This document shows, piece after piece, positions 1-6,186 of a stretch of 6,266 nucleotides of DNA. The notes beneath the pieces were generated by a model. It did no database searches, was not told where the DNA came from, and saw only the letters and a list, made by a program, of their open reading frames with translations. Position numbers and translations under genes: made by a program. The DNA comes from JACCQS01 sp050999295 (GTDB lineage Bacteria; Actinomycetota; Actinomycetes; Mycobacteriales; Geodermatophilaceae): NCBI GenBank assembly GCA_050999295.1, contig JBPCPI010000113.1, positions 1-6,266 of the forward strand, given 5' to 3'. The first letter of the stretch is position 1; each line of letters starts with the position of its first letter.

Positions 1-108
1 CCCGAGATCGTCGTCGATTGCTCCCGCCAGCAGCGTCTCTGCGGCCACATGATGATTGTCCTCACTGTCCAGAAAGGCGATGAGAACGCTGGCGTCAAGA
101 ACGATCAC
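1..108 (-). CDS. PIN-domain toxin, VapC-like (partial, N-terminus only)
   Basis: Only the first 36 codons lie in the window; the rest runs off the left edge. The N-terminus reads MIVLDASVLIAFLDSEDNHH. This is the beta-1/helix start of a PIN domain, with the first conserved catalytic Asp in the VLDASVL motif (residue 4). PIN toxins of VapBC systems are Mg2+-dependent RNases that cut tRNA or rRNA; that role is known for the family and not shown here. I chose the GTG at 108-106 because it forms a 4-nt GTGA overlap with the antitoxin stop, gives the usual PIN start, and lies 9 nt after a GAGGA ribosome binding site (122-118). An in-frame ATG at 117 would add three residues but leaves no spacing from that site. 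It is the second gene of the operon after the antitoxin. The other acidic catalytic residues cannot be checked. Confidence 0.82.
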   Translation of the reverse strand, partial: MIVLDASVLIAFLDSEDNHHVAAETLLAGAIDDDLG

Positions 109-368
109 GCCGGCCATTCCTCGCGGAGCTTGTGCAGGTAGTCCGGTCCGTAGGCGCCTGTGAGGATCCCGCTGTGTCGCCGAACAGCGGTGAGTCTGCG
201 CTGCCGCCGCTCCTCATGCACCTGCTGGGCAGCGTGGTCGCCTTCGAGCGCCAAGCGCACGAGCAGCTGCGGTCGGCTCAATTCGGGCCACCGGCGGGCG
301 GCCGCATCCAGGGCGACGGCAAGGTCGTTGGTCTCGGTCACGAAGTGACGAGGGCGGGTAGTCGGCAT
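105..368 (-). CDS. Type II antitoxin paired with a PIN-domain toxin (VapB-like)
   Basis: This 87-residue protein is the first gene of a toxin-antitoxin operon and overlaps the toxin start by 4 nt. Residues ~3-45 (starting TTRPRHFVTETNDLAVALD) resemble the N-terminal part of actinobacterial antitoxins encoded before PIN toxins and probably form the DNA-binding/dimerisation part. A charged stretch follows (~residues 48-63, EERRQRR), then a C-terminus ending TGAYGPDYLHKLREEWPA. That tail type recurs in these antitoxins and probably wraps the toxin active site. The family role is to neutralise the RNase and repress the operon. The ATG at 368 has no ribosome binding site, but a TACACT -10 box at 380-375 would start transcription at about the A of the ATG, so the mRNA is probably leaderless. 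Antitoxin identity is inferred from context and remembered sequence patterns, with no ribbon-helix-helix or AbrB motif pinned down. Confidence 0.78.
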   Translation of the reverse strand: MPTTRPRHFVTETNDLAVALDAAARRWPELSRPQLLVRLALEGDHAAQQVHEERRQRRLTAVRRHSGILTGAYGPDYLHKLREEWPA

Positions 369-375
369 ACGCAGA

Positions 376-404
376 GTGTAGCACTCTTCGTGATGGTGCT
401 ACAC
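376..404 (-). promoter_or_regulatory. Promoter and autoregulatory operator of the toxin-antitoxin operon
   Basis: A perfect 9-bp inverted repeat is seen: GTGTAGCAC at 376-384 and GTGCTACAC at 396-404, with an 11-nt spacer, so arm centres are 20 bp apart, about two helical turns. Read on the minus strand, the left arm covers a -10 box TACACT (380-375), and the right arm covers the -35 position, where no good TTGACA match is present. The -10 box ends 6 nt before the antitoxin ATG. This is where a VapB-VapC complex would be expected to bind and repress its own operon. The repeat and its position are seen; binding is inferred. Confidence 0.65.
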
Positions 405-414
405 GTGTTTACAG

Positions 415-594
415 GTGCACATTGCGCCGTCCCGTTCACCGATCCTCGACAGCGAACCCGGCCTGTACGCCGTCGGGCTCCCCTACCAGCGCTCGGTCAC
501 CTCGCACCTGCTCGGCGGTGTAGACGCCGACGCCGAGTACGTCGTCGACCACCTCACCGCACGTACCGAGCGACCGACCCGAACGTCCAGCTGA
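415..594 (+). pseudogene. C-terminal remnant of an FAD/NAD(P)-dependent oxidoreductase (monooxygenase-like)
   Basis: A 59-codon open frame (possible GTG at 415, TGA at 592-594) encodes EPGLYAVGLPYQRSVTSHLL followed by GGVDADAEYVVDHLTAR. The pattern PGLYxVGLP...GVxxDAxYVxxHL matches the C-terminal FAD-contacting strand and last helix of flavin-dependent oxidoreductases and monooxygenases, proteins normally of about 350-450 residues. There is no dinucleotide-binding GxGxxG motif or any other part of the enzyme upstream: the frame is closed by a TGA at 391-393, and the toxin-antitoxin promoter occupies that space. The homologous part probably begins near 436. I read it as the 3' stump of a gene whose 5' part was lost or displaced, perhaps when the toxin-antitoxin cassette arrived. 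It is unlikely to make a working protein. The family call is from remembered motifs. Confidence 0.55.
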
Positions 595-831
595 GGGATC
601 CCTATCCCGGCTCTCCAACGAGCTAGCGGAGGGCATACCGATGTCCGGCGGGCTTGAGTGGCATGTACTGGTCGAGATGGCAGGAGGCGACCGAACGCGA
701 TGGCGTGGTCTCCGCAGGAGGCAACTGGTAGCCGCGATTCGCGTGGCCAGTTCTTACCGAGCCGGCACGTTCAGCCGAGCGGCTGACTACCCGTTCTTTG
801 GCATCGAGGGGGACCACCGGGACTGCAGGAG
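595..831. other. Intergenic stretch without a supported gene
   Basis: This lies between the oxidoreductase stump and the stop codon of the SWIM gene. A strong ribosome binding site GGAGGG (628-633) sits 7 nt before an ATG at 641. The plus-strand frame from there runs to 1312, but most of it is antisense to the SWIM gene, its third-position bias in the non-overlapping part is weaker than in the real genes, and I recognise nothing in it. A second short frame (ATG 663 to a TAG at 729-731) encodes 22 residues ending GVVSAGGNW, also unrecognised. This may be the 5' end of a truncated gene. A hairpin at 771-786 is listed separately. Confidence 0.4.
771..786 (-). terminator. Possible hairpin terminator after the SWIM gene
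   Basis: TCAGCCGAGCGGCTGA can fold into a 6-bp stem (TCAGCC/GGCTGA) with a GAGC loop, or a 7-bp stem with a 2-nt loop. It begins 45 nt past the SWIM stop codon at 832. There is no T-run after it on the minus strand, so it is not a classic intrinsic terminator, although actinobacteria are reported to use hairpins without U-tracts. The fold is seen; the function is inferred. Confidence 0.3.
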
Positions 832-2145
832 CTATGACCTGAGCATGAGGAGGACTGCCAGCACGTGCTTGCAGGGTCCGCGGTTTCCGTTGTGCTCGGT
901 CTCCCAACGGCAGGTGCAGTCTGGCTTGGATGAGACGGTGTATGTGGCGCCTCGGCTGCCGCGGACACGCCATTGCCCGGGTGCTGACCCGACGGCGACA
1001 CTGTCTGTGTCGAGCAGTTTCTGCGCCGAGACGAGACGCGGGTTTCGACGCTGCACGGCCTCGCTGTCGACTGGCAGTTCTCTGTGGAACCAGGCCCGTT
1101 CGTTGAGGTCGTACCCGAGGCGTCCCGAGGCGGACAGCCATCCCAATCCGGCCCGCACCTCAGCTTTTTGCAGGTTGCTCGCCACCGCGTGGGCCGAAGG
1201 GTCGATCACCGAGGCCCAGCCCAGCTCGGTCAGGATGCGTCGCCCGGTCTGCTCGGCCTCGGGGTGCGTGAGAAGGCTAAGCAGTGTTCCTTCACCGGAG
1301 AAGCCGCGGTAGGGCCCCGGGCTGAGAGCTAGCGTCAGCCGGCCGCCGGGAACCGTGAAGACCCACGCGGTGCTGCCGTGCTTGTGGCGGTGCACGGTGA
1401 GCTGCTCGGTGAAGCGAAGGATACGGTCACTGCCACGCAGTCGTGTGGCGCCGGGCAGTGGCACTGAACCAGTCACCGGCCGGGTGGTGGTGCGCCAGCC
1501 TCCCCGCATCGGAAGCACGTGCAGCTCGGGTCCGGGCACGGCGACCCGGGGAAGTCCCGCGGAGAAGCGTCGCGTCTCGGCACCCTCAAGCGACGCCACG
1601 GGCTCCATTTGCGAGAGAAGCTGCGAGGTCTCGGCCAGGCCGCGGACCCATCGGTCGGGCAGGGTCACTCTCGGCTCGAGGTAGCTCGCTGCCAAGGACG
1701 ACACCTGTAGCTCGTCGGCTCCGACCGCCAAGTGCAACGGGTCGGTGCGATCGATGCGAGCCAGTGCGGTGCGCAGTGGTTGGTTGACGTCAACGTTGGT
1801 GGTCCCGAAACCGACCTCGCTGCTGCCCAGACCGTGGCGCAGGAGGTCGAATCGGGCGTGCACCCCGTTGCAGAGGGAGAAGGACTCGAAGCGCAGCCGG
1901 TCGCCTCCCGCGGTAACGACGGGGTCCATGGTGGCCAGTCGCTGGGCGAGGCCCGGGTCGGCGTACCGGCTGCCGGCCACGTCGGCGACGGCCAGAAGCC
2001 CACAGGCCGTGATGTCGGACCGGTCGACGAAGCCACTGAAGAATCTCGCGCCCGGAACGAGGCCCTGCGGCGTCATTGCCGGTCCGGTGAGCAGGTCGAG
2101 GAGGAGGCCGGCGTCCGAGACGCGCAGCGTGGACTCCGGGCTCAC
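832..2145 (-). CDS. SWIM zinc-finger family protein
   Basis: This 437-residue protein ends in a SWIM zinc finger of the C-x-C-x(n)-C-x-H form: Cys410, Cys412, Cys425 and His427, within DCTCRWETEHNGNRGPCKHV. SWIM fingers bind nucleic acid or protein partners in several families; the target here is unknown. Residues ~1-270 form a domain carrying LVPGARFFSGFV (29-40), RLRFESFSLCNGVHARFDLL (83-102) and GTTNVDVNQPLR (114-125), which I recognise as typical of a bacterial SWIM family of about this length. Residues ~279-358 run YRGFSGEGTLL ... GRLGYDLNERAWFHRELP and look like a winged-helix-type segment. There is no signal peptide or membrane segment, so it is probably cytoplasmic. I chose GTG at 2145-2143, which overlaps the upstream stop as GTGA. 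The longer open frame to 2373 lies inside the upstream gene and is not needed. No strong ribosome binding site precedes it, so expression is probably by translational coupling. It is the second gene of a two-gene operon. Confidence 0.88.
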   Translation of the reverse strand: MSPESTLRVSDAGLLLDLLTGPAMTPQGLVPGARFFSGFVDRSDITACGLLAVADVAGSRYADPGLAQRLATMDPVVTAGGDRLRFESFSLCNGVHARFDLLRHGLGSSEVGFGTTNVDVNQPLRTALARIDRTDPLHLAVGADELQVSSLAASYLEPRVTLPDRWVRGLAETSQLLSQMEPVASLEGAETRRFSAGLPRVAVPGPELHVLPMRGGWRTTTRPVTGSVPLPGATRLRGSDRILRFTEQLTVHRHKHGSTAWVFTVPGGRLTLALSPGPYRGFSGEGTLLSLLTHPEAEQTGRRILTELGWASVIDPSAHAVASNLQKAEVRAGLGWLSASGRLGYDLNERAWFHRELPVDSEAVQRRNPRLVSAQKLLDTDSVAVGSAPGQWRVRGSRGATYTVSSKPDCTCRWETEHNGNRGPCKHVLAVLLMLRS

Positions 2146-5100
2146 GACGCGCCGGCCTGTCGTAGTGCCCCAACGAGCTGACGAGCCGCCTCGTGCGCCC
2201 TGGTCGTCCCCTTCGACTCCGCCAGCGCAGAAAGCCCTTGCGGAACGTACGACATGGCGGATGTGGGCACCTCGTGCGCGAACGCCGTCAGCAGCCGCAG
2301 CAGGTCTGCCAGTTGCGGGGGCCGCTTCGCGACCGTGGAAAGGGCGTCGCCAATCGCCAGCGCCGCAGGCCACAGCCCACGCAGCGCGACCTCGAAATCA
2401 CGCTGCAGTGTCCGCACTAGCTGGCTCAGCGACAGCGTCCCGGCGTCGTGACGACCACGAGCGGCGTCGGCAGCCGCAGCGGGGTCTAGCCTCCCCCACC
2501 GCGCGAGCTGCACCAAGGTCGGCGAGCCCTGGAAGCTGTCCCGGTTGTGCTCGGTCGTGAGCAGCGCGAGCAGCCGGTCGTGGAAGGGCACGCCAAGCGG
2601 CCCGGCGGCCAGGCTGGGAAGGTGTCGGGGATCGAAGAGCGCCCAGGCGTTGAACGCGTCCTCGAACACCCGATCCGTCCAACGCGGGTGCAGCCGCAGA
2701 GTCGCCGGCATCGGTCCGGGCGTCCACGGGTCGTCAGCCAGTTCGGCTGGCCACGCGGCGAGGCACGTGAACGGCACCGGCGCTCTCGCCGTTACACTCC
2801 AGCGTCCGTCCTGCGCCAGCGGCTCGAGCGCTGGCAGACCTCTCGAAGCCAACCACCTCTGCACCATGTCTGTCGCGTCCCAGCTCTCCACACCGTCCGG
2901 GTCGGTGAACACCGGGTCTGTCCTCATCCCGCTCGGCACGTCGTCGACCAGCCGGGCATCGACCTCGCGCAGCCGGTGTAGCGCCTGGACCAGGTCGATC
3001 GGGCCGACGACACCGGATCGTCGCGTCACCAGGTCGAGGCGGCGCAGCAGGTCCTCCACGCCGAGGGTGCCGTCGCGCCACGTCGGCACGCTCAGCAGCA
3101 CCGGCTCGGACTCGGCCCGCAACAGTGCCTCGGCGGCGCGGAGGAAGCCAAAACGCTCCAGCGGCGTTCCCAACTCCCACGGGACCACGAGTGCCCCGAC
3201 ATCCGGGTGGTCCGGAAGCCGGAGCCGCTCAGCGAAGTGCGGCAGTGCCGCGCGGCGCTCATTCGCCTCCCGGTTGCGATCGCCCTGCTCGCGCCACAAC
3301 TTCATGAGCGCCTGCTCGGACACCACCGGCCCGGTGGCGAGACGCCAGAAAGTCGCCGCGTCGAGGCTCTCCCCGGTCCAGGCGTCGACAGCCGCCACCA
3401 GGTCGAGCGGACCGTACTGCCGATCAAGCCCGCGCAGCGATGCACGCACCTCAACGGGTCCGTGCCGGTGGATGGCCTCGACCGTCGCGGCCAGCACCCG
3501 GTCCGGGTCGGTCAGCCCGGTCAGCCCCCCCGGATCGGCATACCCGGATGGCCACCAGCACACGTCCGCGAAGGACTGTGAGTACCCGTTAAAGTTCTCG
3601 GCCAACACCTCGCGCAGCCCGTGCAACGTCGCGGCCCTTGCCAGGAGCGGGTCGTCGGTGATCCGTACCGTCGAGGGCAGAGGTTCGGTGTCTTCGCTCA
3701 TCAGTGCCCACAGACCGCGGCGAGCGGGCGCGGCCGGGACCGGATGCTCGGCGCGCAGCGCTGCGGCAGCGGTCTCCTCATCGGTGCCGGCAAGCGCTGC
3801 TGCCAGCCGACGTGCCTCCATCACCGCCTTGCTACGAGCGGTGTCCGCTGCCAGGGCCGCCAGATGCGGCGGAAGTACTGGGGAGTCCGGGACCTCCTTG
3901 GCGTACCGCACCAGCAGGCGAACCAGGTCGGCCAGCCCAGCCGGCCGCTTCGGCGCACCCGCCCCCAGATCGGCGACCGCAACTGCGGTGACCCAGCCGT
4001 GGCGCAGCCCGCCGGCGAGGAACAGATCCTCGAGCGCGGTGACCACCGCCGAGCACAGCAGCTTCTGCCGGCCAAGGAGTTCCACTGCCGCAGCGAGGAA
4101 CGCTGATCCGTCGTACCTGTCCTGGGCCATCTCGGTAAGCGCCTGCTCGACCAGCCACGGCCGGACGTCGTCGCGGTAGGGGCAGGACGAGCTGAGCGCG
4201 CGCTGCCAGTCCGGGTCGCGTCGTGGATGGCCGAGGTAGACCCGCGGTGTCACATCGGCTCCGCTGGGGACCGGAGGCAGACCCCACAGCCCGAGCGGGG
4301 CGACAGGCGCGTTCTCCTCCGGTGCCGCGAGGCCAAGGTGGTCCCTGACCGTCGCGACCTTGACAGTGAACGCGGCGTCGTCCCCAGCACCAAGCACCTC
4401 GAGGGCAGACGCCACGGCCTCCGTCCCCGCCGTCTCTCGAGTTCCTGGCTTCTTCAAGGCCGCGAGCACCAGCTCTTTGGCCTTCTTCTCGGGGCGACTC
4501 GCGACCACGTCGGTGAGCGCGCGCCACTTCTCTGAGTCCGTGGCCAGCTCCAGAGCCAGCGGCAGCAGCACGGGCTGGACCGCGCGGTCGGCCGTGGCCA
4601 GGACACCGAGGAGGTAGCAGAGCCCGCCACTCACCTCCTCGCAGCGCACACCAAGGGCGCCGAGGATCCCGGCCAGGACGCGTTGGGACTTAGGGCGTTG
4701 GCTCGTGGTCAACTGCACGAGGACGACCTCGACCAGTGCGGCGCGGTCGATCTTGTCGGCGCGGACCAGCGCACCTGCAGCGGCGGGTAGTCCCGGCCAA
4801 TCGCCGCATTCGCCGGACGCGAGATACCGCAGCAACAGGTCGGGCATCAGCGGGTCGAACGCGAGCCACTCCGCGAGGTCGACCCCGGGCCGACGCCAGC
4901 GTCCCACCGCTGGTGTGCCGGCCAGCCACTGCTTGAGGAACGTGTCGCCCGCGGGGCAGGGCAGCCCATGATGGGCAACTGCCGCACGCAGCACGCGTGA
5001 GAGCGTCGCGTTGACGTTGCGCGCCTGTCCTCCCAGCCGAACCCGGCTGGCCGCATCTACGAACTCGGAAACCCAGCCGGTCGGCTGGTCCCAGAGCAGC

Positions 5101-5462
5101 TGGACCAGCGCGGCCTCGCCATCGTGCTCCATGTAGTCCCAGCACTGCGTCCAAGGAACCCGCTCCGCTGCGGTGCGCGGCCCGCACAGCCGGACCGCGC
5201 ACATGCCGACGATCCACTCGGCATTGTGGCGCACAACAAACTTCTCGTCGTGGTCCTCGCCCGCGAAGACAACCTGACCTCCCAGCTCACGAAACCAGCG
5301 AGCACTGGCCCCAAACCACTGCTTCGCCTGGCGCAGCGCGTCGTCCTCCAGCCCCATCAAGAGCTCATACGCCGCGACCAAGTCCCCAGCCGCCAAGAGC
5401 GGTCGCAACCGATCGACGAACGCCCCGCTCTCGTCTTCCATCACCGGTGAAGTGTCACTCAT
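2142..5462 (-). CDS. Large helical-repeat protein, DUF6493-like, first gene of the SWIM operon
   Basis: This 1106-residue protein is rich in Leu and Ala and appears almost entirely helical, like HEAT/ARM-type scaffolds. I see no signal peptide, membrane segment, Walker motif or obvious catalytic motif. Residues ~15-105 (LRPLLAAGDLVAAYELLMGL, then EWIVGMCAVRLCGPRTAAER) resemble the N-terminal domain of DUF6493 proteins. Residues ~145-380 are helical repeats. A Pro/Ala linker lies near 573-582. Residues 485-557 and 1026-1100 are copies of one module, each holding KRPxxLADLxRLLxxxAxEVPxS; by hand count 21 of the first 45 aligned positions are identical. The ATG at 5462 is preceded by a weak GGGG site 5 nt upstream; a second ATG at codon 8 has none. 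The stop overlaps the SWIM start by 4 nt. Its role is unknown; a scaffold or sensor working with the SWIM protein is an inference. The family name is from memory, and a DUF4132-type helical protein is an alternative. Confidence 0.78.
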   Translation of the reverse strand: MSDTSPVMEDESGAFVDRLRPLLAAGDLVAAYELLMGLEDDALRQAKQWFGASARWFRELGGQVVFAGEDHDEKFVVRHNAEWIVGMCAVRLCGPRTAAERVPWTQCWDYMEHDGEAALVQLLWDQPTGWVSEFVDAASRVRLGGQARNVNATLSRVLRAAVAHHGLPCPAGDTFLKQWLAGTPAVGRWRRPGVDLAEWLAFDPLMPDLLLRYLASGECGDWPGLPAAAGALVRADKIDRAALVEVVLVQLTTSQRPKSQRVLAGILGALGVRCEEVSGGLCYLLGVLATADRAVQPVLLPLALELATDSEKWRALTDVVASRPEKKAKELVLAALKKPGTRETAGTEAVASALEVLGAGDDAAFTVKVATVRDHLGLAAPEENAPVAPLGLWGLPPVPSGADVTPRVYLGHPRRDPDWQRALSSSCPYRDDVRPWLVEQALTEMAQDRYDGSAFLAAAVELLGRQKLLCSAVVTALEDLFLAGGLRHGWVTAVAVADLGAGAPKRPAGLADLVRLLVRYAKEVPDSPVLPPHLAALAADTARSKAVMEARRLAAALAGTDEETAAAALRAEHPVPAAPARRGLWALMSEDTEPLPSTVRITDDPLLARAATLHGLREVLAENFNGYSQSFADVCWWPSGYADPGGLTGLTDPDRVLAATVEAIHRHGPVEVRASLRGLDRQYGPLDLVAAVDAWTGESLDAATFWRLATGPVVSEQALMKLWREQGDRNREANERRAALPHFAERLRLPDHPDVGALVVPWELGTPLERFGFLRAAEALLRAESEPVLLSVPTWRDGTLGVEDLLRRLDLVTRRSGVVGPIDLVQALHRLREVDARLVDDVPSGMRTDPVFTDPDGVESWDATDMVQRWLASRGLPALEPLAQDGRWSVTARAPVPFTCLAAWPAELADDPWTPGPMPATLRLHPRWTDRVFEDAFNAWALFDPRHLPSLAAGPLGVPFHDRLLALLTTEHNRDSFQGSPTLVQLARWGRLDPAAAADAARGRHDAGTLSLSQLVRTLQRDFEVALRGLWPAALAIGDALSTVAKRPPQLADLLRLLTAFAHEVPTSAMSYVPQGLSALAESKGTTRAHEAARQLVGALRQAGAS

Positions 5463-5751
5463 GGCAGCCCCAGCCGCTACGCAAACGTGCCGGTCTGCCG
5501 ACCAGTGTTCTCGACACCGCAGATGCCTAGCCGGTCCCAGAACTCACGACACCGGTGCATTCACGCGCGTTCTGTCAACGGCGACCACGCTCCTGATAGG
5601 CCAATGTAACCGCGGCGGACTGGGTGAAGCCTGACCCCTTCATCCATAGGCCGCGGATCTGCCGACCATGCCCCCCCAGACCCGGCAAACCCGTCAAGGA
5701 GCGCGCATCTTTGACGCTAGGCCGAACAAGTCACTACGCAGACGACACGCA
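5463..5751. other. Intergenic region upstream of the DUF6493-like/SWIM operon
   Basis: No gene is recognised in these 289 bases. They must hold the promoter of the minus-strand operon. A perfect TTGACA -35 hexamer is present on the minus strand at 5578-5573, but no TANNNT box lies 16-19 nt downstream of it. The 8-bp palindrome CACCGGTG occurs at 5550-5557 and again inside the start of the gene at 5442-5449. A minus-strand 27-codon frame (ATG 5560 to TAG at 5479-5477) ends 14 nt before the gene; it has no good ribosome binding site and is not called as a gene. Confidence 0.4.
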
Positions 5752-5997
5752 TCAAAGGCGACTTGCACTCTGCCTTCTCCTCTGCCTTGCGCCAGCCAGC
5801 AACGGCAACGTGCACAGCTTGACCAGTGCCTCGCGCGCGGAGTTGGCGTGCACCGTGGCCATGCCGGGCAGGCCGCTGTTCAGGGCCAGCAGGAGGTCGA
5901 GACACTCCTCTGCTCGCACCTCCCCCACGACGATGCGCGACGGGGGAGGACAGATATGGGGTGACGAAAGTTCCGCGCAGGCCTGTGGGCCCGACAC
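5752..5997 (-). pseudogene. Internal fragment of a CpaF/TadA-type secretion ATPase (Tad/Flp pilus)
   Basis: The recognisable part is residues P19-G69 of this frame (5943-5791), containing RIVVGEVRAEECLDLLLALN, SGLPGMATVHANSAREALVK and LCTLPLLAG. In CpaF/TadA ATPases, which power Tad/Flp pilus assembly at the inner membrane, this is the Walker B segment (GEVR) followed by the His box (TVHANS). Intact proteins are about 400-500 residues. Here the N-terminal domain and Walker A are absent, and the expected C-terminal continuation after LLAG is replaced by a basic tail (ARQRRRQ...) to a TGA. The residues before P19 do not match the family either. The frame stays open upstream to a TAG at 6093-6091, the stop of the neighbouring fragment. 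This is a two-ended truncation and cannot be a functional ATPase. The family call is strong because the motif string is distinctive. Confidence 0.72.
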
Positions 5998-6090
5998 GTG
6001 GAGCCTGCGTTTGCCGACCAGTGCTCGGTCGGTTGTCGGGCGCCCGCGAGGTGCCTCTTTGGGCCGTGTCCAAACGGCCTCGCTCGCCGG

Positions 6091-6186
6091 CTAGGGCGCC
6101 AACACGTTGAGCCCGACCACTCCGGGGAAGAACGCGAACAGCAGAGTCACGGGCATGATCAAGAAGACGACGGGGGCAAATATCTG
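6091..6186 (-). pseudogene. C-terminal fragment of a TadB/TadC-type (type II secretion F family) membrane protein
   Basis: From just after a stop codon at 6189-6187, the frame reads QIFAPVVFLIMPVTLLFAFF, then PGVVGLNVLAP and a TAG at 6093-6091. A hydrophobic span ending in FFPGVVGL immediately before the stop is typical of the last membrane helix of actinobacterial TadB/TadC platform proteins, which are about 250-320 residues long. The upstream T2SSF domain is not visible in any frame to the window edge, so only the last ~30 codons survive. It lies just before the CpaF fragment on the same strand, which supports a common Tad-locus origin. A chance hydrophobic ORF is possible given its length. 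Confidence 0.5.

Noticed and set aside
132..626. A 164-codon plus-strand open frame across the antitoxin and the oxidoreductase stump.
   Set aside because: It is antisense to the antitoxin and out of frame with the recognisable oxidoreductase sequence; its Arg/Pro-rich tail is typical of a non-coding frame.
2146..2373. N-terminal extension of the SWIM protein, 76 codons before the chosen start.
   Set aside because: The extension is out-of-frame translation of the upstream gene with an Arg/Ala/Gly-rich sequence; the GTGA overlap and the family-like N-terminus both favour the start at 2145.
2545..4179. A 544-codon plus-strand open frame.
   Set aside because: It lies wholly antisense to the DUF6493-like gene. 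Its composition (Ser, Arg and Ala rich) is the usual reverse-frame artefact of high-GC coding DNA, and it shows no recognisable domain.
5477..5560. A 27-codon minus-strand frame just upstream of the large gene, considered as a leader peptide.
   Set aside because: There is no good ribosome binding site, no run of regulatory codons and no attenuator-like hairpin after it.
5693..5715. GTCAA...TTGAC inverted repeat, considered as an operator.
   Set aside because: Only 5 bp pair before a mismatch, which is expected by chance at this length.
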